Assembly (NCBI RefSeq): GCF_005239225.2
Contig: NC_133293.1
Location: 8,958,333 to 9,022,332, forward strand
Direction: 5' to 3'
Length of the DNA: 64,000 nucleotides
Origin: Populus alba
Lineage: Eukaryota; Streptophyta; Magnoliopsida; Malpighiales; Salicaceae
Part shown: one piece after another, positions 1-10,204 of the stretch
Layout of the letters: each line of letters starts with the position of its first letter
Numbering within the stretch: the first letter of the stretch is position 1
Translations under genes and position numbers: made by a program
The notes under the pieces: generated by a model
What the model was told of the DNA's origin: nothing
Seen by the model: only the letters and a program-made list of their open reading frames with translations
Databases searched by the model: none

Positions 1-2120
1 TGATATATTAAAACGTCACCACTTTGCATTGCAAATTCGATGTCGACTCGTTGTGCTTGACAATATTTTATAATTTATCCCGAGGCCTCTTAGAGCTCAC
101 AATATAGCAACCCTCCAAGTTTACTCTCGTCTCGTTTAAATAATATGAAATGATTGATGACTGAGCGGCAATCAATTGAACTAAATATAATTAAATTAGT
201 GATTTGAGCTACGAGTTAAATAAAGAGTTTAATTGAAGTATTAATTATTAATTAAAAAGGACATCGGTGATCGCGAAAAGTTATTTCTTGATATTTCTTT
301 CGATTAATATATCTTATAGGTATAGCAACAAGGAAGGGCAAGATGCAAGTCAAAGAGATCTTTCACAGCATATGCCATATTCCATGTCAACCAAAAGCTA
401 AGTCAACACCCTTAAATTTTTGGAATGATAACCTGACGATCTGAATAGAGAGTGTTTGAAAACATGATGTAAATCGTATTTTTATAAAATTAAATTTTTT
501 TTATTAAAATTTAATATGATTTATACATTTTGAATTGTTTTGATGTGCTGATATCAAAATAATTTTTTAAAAATAAAAAAAAATATCATTGATATACATT
601 TCGGCACAAAAAGTTATTTGAAAAACAACTGCTACCACACTGCCAAACACGCTCTTAATTGACTACATGGAAAATCTTGAGGTTGTTTATTTGACTTTCA
701 GATGCATTCTCTTCTAATTATTTTACCTTTAATCTGTTTTTGGGATGAACATTTTACGATGTTAATGAAAACAAGTTTGTTGTGCTATTTTTTACCTTGA
801 AATTTAATTTTTGAGGATTTTAAAAACAATTAGCATAGTAAATTATAAATATTGGTGAAATAATTTGAAAATAAAATAAAATAACATACTTTCAACCCAT
901 CATGTTTTAGAAGCACAATATCCATGAAATATTAGGATTACAAAACACTACAATTGATGCTATCGCAAAATAAAACCCCAACCCTGTTCTTCTCCCCTAA
1001 CAAAAACAAACTCAATATTTTACATCGTGTTTGAAATTATAGTAAATATAAACCATGCTATTTAACTAATTTTGTTATTTCAGTAAAATTTATATGTCAT
1101 GTTTGAAATCGTGGTAAATACAAATTAATCATGCTATTTCACTAATTTTGTTATTTCAGTAACATTTTAAAATTTATATGCTAATAGCCCACAATTAATA
1201 ACCTGCATGGTGGACCTTCATCTACATACCATGGGTTGATGATAATGGGTGAAACTTTACTTAGATTATTTTTTTTGTTAAGCAGACGTTCGTTCCCATT
1301 ATTTTTTTCAAGAAAATATCAGTGATAAATCTTGAAATCAACGGTTGGGTTTTGAAATTACTACCATTCTTGGTGTGAAAAAGAAAAGGAAATACTGATA
1401 TCTTTTTTTATTTGATTGCAGAAAACACAGTGAAGTTCAATTATATAATTTATAGTCCATAGGAAAGTTTAGGAATCTGTGGTTAAAACTGCGTCTAGAT
1501 GTGTAGGCATGAAAAAGCTTATGCACAAGCACCTATGATTTTTTTTTTTTTTTTTGTGTGAAATGAATATATTATTTTCACACAACCTGTTAATAAAGAA
1601 ATATCGATGCGTATTGCAGTAATGTCAACTGTGGGCGCACATCAGCCGGGAATGCAACTGCAACAAGCAAATGTCAAATGCATTTGACATTACCTAATTA
1701 AACCAAAATAAAGTGTCCGTTTCGTTAATCTCGTTAATAAAAACATCAGCTTTAATCATCTATGAAGACATTCAAGATGTTACCTTAAGAAAACAACATT
1801 TTCAGAAGCTGTCTTATCCTAAACAAAAATGAAGCGCGATTAATTAAGAATGTAGGGACGTCAAGGTACATAGAAAGTCAATGTCTTCTTGTACTCAAGT
1901 GGAGAGCGTGACATTTTTAGAGGATGGGAGTAATAAATTTCACATCATAGAACCAAAGTTAAGCGTTTTCTATGGTTAGTTTCTTCGAAGTAGCCTCATA
2001 ATAATGAAACGAGGATGCTCCGAAAGAATCTCACAAGGAAATGGATGCTTCGAAAGAATTTCTCTGTGGATGTGGACCATGTACTTCGTCTATTTCAAGC
2101 TTGCCTAGTGCCAAGGGGTT
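1..2120. repeat. Segmental duplication unit D, far-upstream part
   Basis: Most of this stretch recurs in the window. Positions 1-440 resemble 60,821-61,015, 61,447-61,880 and 8,041-9,180. Positions 1,556-2,060 resemble 9,293-9,780, 35,230-35,710 and 62,591-62,966. In the other units this DNA lies on the upstream side of a minus-strand PHT1 promoter, so a related gene or promoter may lie just left of the window (inference). I see no convincing coding sequence. A palindromic GCATATGC at 368-375 fits the GNATATNC consensus of PHR1-binding (P1BS) sites. Confidence 0.75.
447..655. mobile_element. MITE-like inverted-repeat element
   Basis: A ~209-bp AT-rich insert starts AGAGTGTTTG and ends with CAAACACGCTCT, which are near-perfect inverted complements. 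The matching place in unit B (about 61,875-61,900) reads straight through, so this is extra DNA in unit D. The interior is A/T-rich with a 'tgatgtgctgatatcaaaa' core. No coding capacity. The target-site duplication is not clear. Confidence 0.6.
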
Positions 2121-3199
2121 CTAATATAAATGTCCAAAGCTTAACTGCGAAGAAAAAGGGCTAAGGCCCGAGAAATTGTGAGTGGGATTGCATTTATTAG
2201 TAACTAACTTATTCAATTCTCGAACAAATAAGCCCATCCTTACTTCGGGCATGATTTTTGTCCATTCATGATCGAAGCTTTTTGGGCCTGGGGTGTGTGA
2301 TTGCCGAGAAGCATGTTCAAGTTTACACAGATGAATGAAGAAACACAAGGACGATACTATATTTACACATGAACAGAGAATCAGACACAAATAATAAACA
2401 GATGGCAAAAATAGTCAACCTAGAGCTAGAAGGAAGCCAGCAACATCTTGGAAAAAGAAAGGGAGAGAACATTTTAAGTGGGACCCTCCGTCGTCTGCAA
2501 TATTCTCAATTTCAATCTCAATTTTAAATGAGAAACTTTAAGGGACTCCAGGAACACTTACGATCGCCTCAAAGAGACCTCGAAGTTCAATACCCCATGA
2601 TGTAATTCATGGATTCCCAAATTTGAAGTAACAAAAGTAGATTTTGTGCCACAATAATCTCAAATAGAACTGTCATAGCCCCACAAGTGATCTAAGATAA
2701 TGAAGAATAAATTAACTGTCCAAAAGATCAATGTCAAAATCTCACACTAGATTTTCACTTGCACTATAACACGCCATTGGAAAGGTTAAGACTTGAAAGA
2801 GAACCCACTCTTTAAGGTCATTATTAATGTTTGTTAGGTACAATGGGCCATTGTAATCTGATATATGCAATGGGATAACGGTCAACTTTGCAGATATATG
2901 CTACCACTATTCGTGTAATAGAAGAGATAAGCCTTCTATTCCCCTACGTGGCAGGTGCATCTCTTGTTGAAGCTGGCAAATGCCCGCAAGAAACCTATTT
3001 ATTTATCTATTTATCGTCTAGATCGATGGGGTAGGTGAAGTCTACCTTCGTACAAGATCCAATCTCGATTATGTTTCCGCGGAAGTATCTACTCGTTACA
3101 GAATCTCAAGTATCAAGGTAATAGATGTTATGTTAGAACCTGGCTTTCTGGGCAACTGGGATCAACTTTCAGTAAAAAAGGGGGCATCTATGTCCGTCC
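2121..3199. other. Intergenic, nothing recognised
   Basis: No recognisable protein, RNA gene or transposon end. A 95-codon reading frame on the minus strand at 2,121-2,408 matches no family I know and is probably chance. Confidence 0.4.
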
Positions 3200-3269
3200 T
3201 TGACAGACCAACAACCGCCTTTGGGACGTGCTAGAGTCATGTCTGTAGTTCATGGTTTAAATCTTGTGT

Positions 3270-4100
3270 TTTTTCTAGTTTTCTCTCGTATTACAATATT
3301 CGTCAATAATTACATAATTACTGCAGGTTTTTCAAAACAAACTTCTAATGCATGTTGTAAGAAAAAAAAAAAAAAACCGAAGTGCTTGTTCATCAGCCGG
3401 GCAAGTTATCTGTTATTCAGCGTTCAAGATAGACAGGTTTGCTGTTAATCTAAAGAAACGCATAAAGAAAGAAGTGAAAGGTAGTCAAGAAAGTAAATAA
3501 AAGCTGTAAGATAAATTGAAAATAACGCTAAATTACTTTAGGAATTTTCCATGATTTTTTTCTGCCACGTTGCACATTCCATTTCATTAACAAGTCTCGT
3601 AAGCAGTAGATTTGAAGTTCCCACATGTGCTGGTCGATGCTGCGCAGCTTCTCCCTGAAGCTTTCTTATCTTGATCGCTCTCTTTCATAAGAATCGACCA
3701 ACTCACATGTGCTCAATGGGAGATGTTTATTTTGGGTGTAATCAATATTAAATATCATTATGTGCATGGAATACTCGTATGTGATGCTTATTGAAAAACT
3801 AATTGACCAGTTTTCAAGCACTATACCACTCGGAGAAAGCATTATAAGGCAGAGTTGAGGAAACACCACGTAGCTTTTAATGATTCCTAGGTGCTATATC
3901 TAGATACTGCCACTCACAACCAAGACTAACTAAAACCTCAACATAAAGCACATACGTGAAAGTCTAACAATGCTGATGAAAGCAAAAAATCAATTATCGG
4001 AATCAATAAACCTTCTAATCTGATTTTTCTTACTTCTAAGGAAAAGGAAAGGATAAACGATGAGAAGGAACTCCCCTGGCAATGAAACCTCCACTAAGAT
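3270..4100. repeat. Segmental duplication unit D, distal block
   Basis: This block matches 14,902-15,750 in unit C closely, including the GATCGCTCTCTTTCATAAG stretch near 3,674 and 15,321. Its first part also matches 35,885-35,962 in unit A. In unit C the copia element at 9,975-14,901 sits at the left edge of the block, so unit D shows that stretch without an insertion. Confidence 0.7.
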
Positions 4101-4147
4101 CTACACTAACAAATGACCATGGTTCTCCTAAACAAACCACCTAAAAA

Positions 4148-4705
4148 CCTCTTGGAATATTATTTGTAAATAAAACAACAGGTATGTATACGAGGAGCAG
4201 GGTGGCCTGCATATACCTTGATTTTATGTGGAATGGTGCCACTCTTAGCTGTAACAGTGCTCCCAACGCCAAATTTTGGCTTCTTCGCTGCGGGTCTCAG
4301 TATTTGGAAAGAACATTGTGGATTCTCATCCAAGGTCATCATGGCACCAGCATTGTCAATCTCAGGCAGACAGCTATTTCTCATATCGCTTGCCTGCTTG
4401 TTTCATAATCTAACAATTCCTGAAAACCTCTTGGAATATTATTTGTAAATAAAATAACAGGCATGTATACGAGGAGCTGGGTGGACTGCATATACCTGGA
4501 TTTTATGTGGAATGGTGCCACTCTTAGCTGTAACAGTGCTCCCAACGCCAAATTTTGGCTTCTTCGCTGCAGGTCTCAGTATTTGGAAAGAACATTGTGG
4601 ATTCTCATCCAAGGTCATCATGGTACCAGCATTGTCAATCTCAGGCAGACAGCTATTTCTCATATCGCTTGCCTGCTTATTTCATAATCTACCGATTCCA
4701 AAAAA
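4148..4705. repeat. 279-bp direct tandem duplication (two copies)
   Basis: Positions 4,148-4,426 are repeated at 4,427-4,705 with an exact 279-bp offset and about ten differences by eye (about 96% identity). Each copy spans the last exon of the PP1 remnant plus its splice sites, so the duplication copied an exon rather than random DNA. Confidence 0.9.
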
Positions 4706-5192
4706 ATTCAGCAGGCCGAATATTAAAACATCACCTAGATCTCATTTTTTTAGTGCATATTGTCCAATGAGTCCTGTGTGCTATATATTCAGAAATGAAA
4801 ATTTTCAATCATTTAGGCATTAGATGAATGCACTCACCACTTTTATCCATAAGAACAGAGTTTAGGCAGTTTCCCATAAGCCTTGATCCCTAACAAATTC
4901 AAATTCCAATCAATATATACATAACAAATCCACTTTGACGTGATAATCTGCTTTGACTGTCCTAACATGCAAAATTCAATTTTGACATTATAGATATGGT
5001 TGGGAAAAAAATAATGGGGTTTTATAAAAGGATATTTACCACAAATCTTGATAGGAGCTTCAAGCTCTAGAAGATTGGGCCGCTTCAAGAAAATCATCCT
5101 CGAAGTGATGCGAAGTTGCCTAATTTCAGCCTCGGAAAGCTGAACCTAGTTTCCCCCAACTTCAAGCAACCTATTAATGATTCCATCAAGAA
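4217..5192 (-). pseudogene. PP1-type Ser/Thr protein phosphatase (TOPP-like) remnant
   Basis: The first exon lies at about 5,192 down to 5,040. It encodes LDGIINRLLEVGG, then [11 protein letters not shown] and [12 protein letters not shown], the hallmark N-terminus of PP1 catalytic subunits, and ends at a GTAAAT donor. The last exon occurs twice, at 4,672-4,496 and 4,393-4,217. Each encodes [20 protein letters not shown] followed by KKPKFGVGS, the PP1 C-terminus, between a GCAG acceptor and a GTATAT donor-like sequence. The exons carrying GDxHG, GDxxDRG and GNHE, which bind the catalytic metals, are missing: only about 370 bp separates exon 1 from the nearer last exon. An in-frame TAG at 5,146-5,148 breaks exon 1. 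Family identity is secure and the gene cannot be functional. Introns are partly retained, so this is not a processed copy. Confidence 0.88.
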
Positions 5193-5984
5193 CAAAAGGC
5201 TCCAATTTTATTTTATTTTATTTTGCCTCTGTTAAGTCTTCTGACTAAAATAAAAGGGTGAACAGGATTAAAGGGAATATGATCTCTTTGGGGGTCTGGG
5301 TTTCTTAGTAGTGGAGTAAAGAATGAATGGTGTTATTTTGAAAAAAAAAGAAGATAAATGGAAAGCAAGTAGCGAGTGTTTCGAGTAGTAGAAAAGTGGT
5401 GGCTAGGCGAAATATTAACCCCAAAAAGAAGCTCTTCCTCGAGAGAAAGAAATACTGATAATTACAGAGATCTTGACGCTTATTTTCTTTGAAAATTTTT
5501 AAGCGGGGCGGCAGGCTGCGACCACCCAATTGAAGCATTGTTGCTTTTTTGAAAGTGATGGTGGTGGACCATTGTCCATTGCCACTCGAGAGCCGGGCCG
5601 GCCTTATCTCCATCTCATATTCACTTCTTATGCCTTCTCTTTGGGCTGAAAAATTGCTTCCTCTTGGGAGCTCTTTGGTGACCTTGAATATTATCCTCAA
5701 CCAACCAACACAGAAAAGGGCTCCGAAAAGAGGTGGACATGGTTACTTATGTTCTGTTTGATTTAAGATACGAGTGTTAAAAGATAAAATATTAAAGATG
5801 TAAAAAGTGATTAAAGGATAAAATATTGAGAATATTGCATTCCCGTGTAATAACTATGTATAATGATGGAATCCAATAAATTTAAATTTAAAATCAAAAT
5901 TTTAATTATAATATTTATTTGTGGCGCCTATTGATTGTTTGTAAAGAAATAATAGTTAGAAAAAAATAAAACTTGCACTAGTCT
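5193..5984. other. Intergenic between PP1 remnant and unit C
   Basis: AT-rich, with a small GC-richer patch near 5,500-5,660. This would be 5' flank of the PP1 remnant if any survives. A 131-codon minus-strand frame at 5,305-5,700 has no recognisable family features. Homology to units A and B begins at about 5,985. Confidence 0.4.
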
Positions 5985-6531
5985 TAAAAATTTGGACCGA
6001 AACTGTCTAAGGAATAGAAAACCGTGACCAATGTCAAATATTAGAAAAAAGAAATGGTTATTCACGTGGATACAATTTTGGTGCCTAGAGAAATAAGAAA
6101 ACTTCATCACACAATTTTCCGTGAATTTTTTTTTCCTGCCAGGTGTGTAACTTTCATGTCCATCTTCATTTATAAAGTTTTCTAGCAAACAAATATTTCT
6201 TATAAGATCAGCTATATAATCTCTAGAAGATGAAAAAAAAAAGGGACGAATGAAACAAAAACAAAACAAATAACACATTTTCAAAGTAGTAACAGCATAT
6301 ATTTTAGCTCACTAGCAGTCGAAGATCATGTTATGATCAGCTTTAAGATCTTCATGAAGATAAGGTATCCACTACACATAAAGTGATTTACTTGCTACGT
6401 ATACCAAAGTGCTCCCACTACTTTATACAGAGAAGCCAGTTCCAAGAAGCAAGGAACTTGTAGTGGCTCATGATGACTCGTCTAAAAAGGCAAGACTTCG
6501 AAAGATTCAGATATTAGACACAGAGACTCAC

Positions 6532-6581
6532 CTGCTTCTTCAACTAATTACACCAGTGAGAGAAGATTGGAAAAGGCTGGA

Positions 6582-6625
<44 letters not shown>

Positions 6626-6660
6626 TGTTGTTGGGGGTGGAGAGTGGCCAGCTATTTATA
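6532..6660 (-). promoter_or_regulatory. Orphan PHT1 core promoter and 5'UTR exon (unit C)
   Basis: On the minus strand a TATAAATA box (6,660-6,653) is followed about 30 bp later by a CT-rich leader, the complement of the GA run at 6,586-6,621. The exon ends at 6,532 in AAGCAG followed by a consensus GTGAGT donor. The same arrangement precedes both PHT1 copies in A (TATA 32,522-32,529) and B (TATA 56,495-56,502). No acceptor or coding exon follows here. Any transcript would run into the PP1 remnant and unit D. Confidence 0.75.
6586..6621. repeat. (GA)n microsatellite
   Basis: Near-perfect GA repeat in the transcribed leader of the orphan promoter. It is much shorter in unit A (about 32,476-32,490) and interrupted in unit B. 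Confidence 0.95.
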
Positions 6661-7930
6661 AAGGTTTCAACTTTCATGTGATTAACACAAACCCGAAATC
6701 AATGCGGCATCTAATGGTATCTACCCACTTAATGATAGTCAACTCTTTCACAATCTTGCCACTTCTCTGTATCCTCTCTGTTAATCACAACCCCTTCTTT
6801 ATTGAATGGATATTTTAGCTTTTTTTTTTTTTTTTTTTATATATGTATATATACTTGTGCCCTTTAAACAGTTATTAATCGTCATCTCTAATTGAGGCGT
6901 TGGTACGTTCAAAACAAACTGAGGTGTTGGTGGTCTATTTACAAAAGAATTTATGGTCAAGTACCATAAAGTTACAGTGATCAAGATGGAAATTGCCCGC
7001 CCTCCTCCTGGTAAACTAGCTGGGAAAGTAGAAATCAAGGGATTTCCAGGATTCTGACCAATGCGAGAGCCATAGACAAACCATGGAGTCCTCACTAACG
7101 ATGAAGTTGCTCGAAAAGACTTGCCTTTTAGCAACCGCCTGGAGTCCATCCATCCTTCCACTCCACCTTGATCCATTCTTAATTACAAATAGTTTGTATA
7201 AAAACATAACGTAAAACTTGGGGATTCCTTCATCCCTTTAGATAATTCTCATTTCGTTATCGTCATCCTATTTTTTAATCTAACCAAGGAGGCCTGATTC
7301 TATGGGACAGAATTCATCTCAGAGAGCGCATTTTCTCATCCTCTACTCTCCAAAAATAAATAAATAGATTAGTGAAGACCGAGGAGTAAAAGAAGTTCAA
7401 AGGGAGTTCAGGGAATGTAACCGTGAATCAAATACTTTGTTGACCCCATCATGAAAATGATCACGCAGTTATTTTCTGAGATATACTTGTATTTTGTTTT
7501 TTTGTTTAAAAAATGTTAAAAAGAAATTAAAAAAAATAAAAAATCTTTATTTTTTATGCGTTTCTAATTAAAAAAACTTTTAAAAATAAATGCTACCATA
7601 ATTACATATTAATGCGTTTTATTTATAGTTAAATGATTAGAATTTAGGAGTACTGAGTTTGCCGCAAGCAATACGAGGGATTTTCAGAGCACCTCGTCCC
7701 TCTTGTGTGCAACGATATATAACCTTAACAACTACTCACTGACTTTAAAAAATGAACGTCAACGTGTTATTATAGTAATGTTGCTTGTAAGGAAGGAGAC
7801 AGTACAAGTAAGGTACAGATAAGTTGCCCTTACGGGTCCCACCCTAACTTGAAAGTTATCGGTTTATTTGATAAGCCATTCGAGGCTCTCCAATTTATTA
7901 ATTTTCTCCCTAAAGTTAGGGTAGTTCTAT

Positions 7931-9974
7931 TGATTGTTCATTCTGTCTTAAATGTTGATTGAGTGCTTAGCAGTCATGATCATCATGTCCGTACATGCTA
8001 TCCTGAGACCAGTTCGTACAGAGTCCAGACATTTACAGGCTGATATATTAAAAGGATGCCCACTACCACCACCACCATTGCAAATTTGATGTCGACTGGA
8101 TATGCTTGCAATATTTTATAAGTTTATTTTTCGCATCAGATTAATTTTTCCGATCCTAACACGGATATTGCAAGTTAAATATGCAATATGCAGTTATGTA
8201 ACTTTTTTAAAGATTAATATAAATACTCAAATTAATTTATACATATTTTAATTAATTTTACATATCCTAAAATTAATTATCATTTAACCATAATTTAATT
8301 CTTAAGTAAATTTAAAATTTATAAAGCTAATCATGAAAATCCACAACGGCTAAAGTCTATAGGCATCGGAGTTGTGTCATCGCATCATAATTTAGAACAC
8401 CAGCAAATGATTCAGAAGTAGAACTCCATCTTTTTAAGCCCGCAGGATTGGAAAATTTTTCAAGGGGAGGATCTCAGCCAGTTAGTTCTTATCAGAGGTG
8501 ATCCGAGATTCTGCTCTGTTGTCCTGATCTTGAATTCTTCGTAGCAGGTGCTCCATTGTCCATAGCTTTCCTGAAGCTTAGGTTCTTCTAATTAGACAGT
8601 TTATTGTTTTTCGCCTTTTTTTTTTCTGTGTGATGTGATGGCAGAACAAACTTATGATCTAATTAATTATATCAGCTTCTTCTTTTTTTTTTTTTAAAAA
8701 ATTAACGTGTCCACTTGATTGTTCATTCTGTCTTAAATGCCGATTGAGTGCTTAGCAGTCATGATCATCATTACCGTACATGCTATCCTGAGACCAGTTC
8801 GTACATGATCATCATGTTCCCGAAGCCTCTTAGAGTTCACAATAGAGCAACCCTTCAAGTTTACTCTCGTCTCGTTTAAATAATGTGAAATGATTGATAA
8901 TGGAGCAATCAACTGAACTAAATATAATTAAATTAGTGATTTGAGCTACGAGTTAAATAAAGAGTTTAATTGAAGTATTAATTATTAATTAAAAGGGACA
9001 TCGGTGATCAATCGTTAATTAGACATCATTTCCGGATATTTCTTTCGATTATATATATATATATATATATATATAGCAAGAAGGAAGGGCATGAAGCAAG
9101 TCAAAGAGATCTTTCAGAGCATATGCCGGATTCCATGTCAACCAAAAACCAAGTCAACACCCATTACATGCTAACCTGATCATCATTTCCGTACATGCTT
9201 ACCTGAGACCAGTTCGTACAGAGTCCAGACAGCTACAGGCTGATATATTAAAACGATACCCCCCAGATCACCACTTTGCATTTTTTTTTTTTGTGTGAAA
9301 TGAATATATTATTTTCACTCAACCTGTTAATAAAGAAATATCCATGCGTATTGCAGCAATTTCAACTGTGTGCGCACGACATCAGCCGGGAATGCAACAG
9401 CAACAAGCAAATCTCAAATGCATTTGACATTACCCAATTAAACCAAAATAAAGTGACCGTTTCGTTAATCTCTTTAATAAAAACATCAGCTTTAATCATC
9501 TATGAAGACATTCAAGATGTTACCTTAAGAAAACAACATTTTCAGAAGCTGTCTTATCCTAAAATAAAATAAAGCGCAATTAATTAAGAATGTATGGACG
9601 TCAAGGTACAAAGAAAGTCAATGTCTTCTTGTACTCAAGTGGAGAGCGTGGCATTTTTAGAGGATGGGAGTAATAAATTTCACATCATAGAACCACAGTA
9701 ATGCGTTTTCTATGGCTTGTTTCTTCGAGGTAGCCTAATAATAATGAAACGGGCATGCTTCGAAAGAATCTCATAAGGAAATGGATGAGGCCCTGTGTTC
9801 TTTGAGGTCGGTAATGTTCCTTTTAAACTTTATGTACGGTTTAAAGTTTGTTATAAATATATATTATATCACTCAAGTTAAAATAAAACTTTACATTCCT
9901 GTGGATGTAAATATATTCTCCAACCACATTAAATTTTATATTTTTTCTGCTTTTTTTTTTCTTTTTTTCTATTG
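7931..9974. repeat. Segmental duplication unit C, upstream block
   Basis: A module of the type GTACATGCTATCCTGAGACC recurs near 7,995, 8,778 and 9,195 here, and near 60,770, 61,400 and 61,445 in unit B. Positions 8,816-9,180 match 1-440 and 61,447-61,880. Positions 9,293-9,780 match the blocks at 1,556, 35,230 and 62,591. There is an AT microsatellite at about 9,051-9,074 and a P1BS-like GCATATGC at 9,119-9,126. No coding sequence is supported. Confidence 0.75.
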
Positions 9975-10197
9975 TGTTAATTTTGGTAGATACGGGTTCT
10001 CTCTTTATGAAATATTTCTCTGTCTTTATTAATTCATCTTTACAACATAACAACACTTATATACAAGATGGTAAGGAACCTATTCTACACCGACTCCTTC
10101 TCCATGGACTCCTATTCTACATAGGATAATACTATGTATAAGAAAACTAACAGATTCCCTATAACTCTGGAATCTATAAATATCTTGCTAGCTAACA
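9975..10197 (-). repeat. Copia-1 3' LTR
   Basis: 223 bp, starting TGTTAATTTTGG on the plus strand and ending AGCTAACA. Paired with 14,678-14,901. Confidence 0.95.
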
Positions 10198-10204
10198 CTC
10201 CCTC

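Larger units (their letters stand above)
5985..7930 (-). repeat. Segmental duplication unit C: PHT1 intron, 5'UTR exon and promoter block
   Basis: This matches 31,878-33,600 in unit A and 56,166-57,915 in unit B, with most differences being small indels. In A and B the minus-strand continuation to the left is a PHT1 coding sequence. Here it is replaced, at about 5,985, by unrelated DNA next to the PP1 remnant. The block therefore holds a PHT1 promoter and first exon with no gene body. Confidence 0.85.

Noticed and set aside
2121..2408. 95-codon minus-strand frame
   Set aside because: No recognisable domain, no start context and no homologous frame in other units.
5305..5700. 131-codon minus-strand frame upstream of the PP1 remnant
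   Set aside because: Composition and content match no family. The C-terminal half is phenylalanine-rich from an A-rich complement.
6409..6818. Plus-strand frames ending in RERERER (also near 32,287-32,687 and 56,418-56,660)
   Set aside because: They are the opposite strand of the PHT1 5'UTR exon. The RE run is the GA microsatellite, and the frames differ between the three copies.
9276..9572. 98-codon plus-strand frame, similar at 35,126-35,374
   Set aside because: It lies in a duplicated block where the other copies (1,556 and 62,591) carry frame-breaking indels. No family features.
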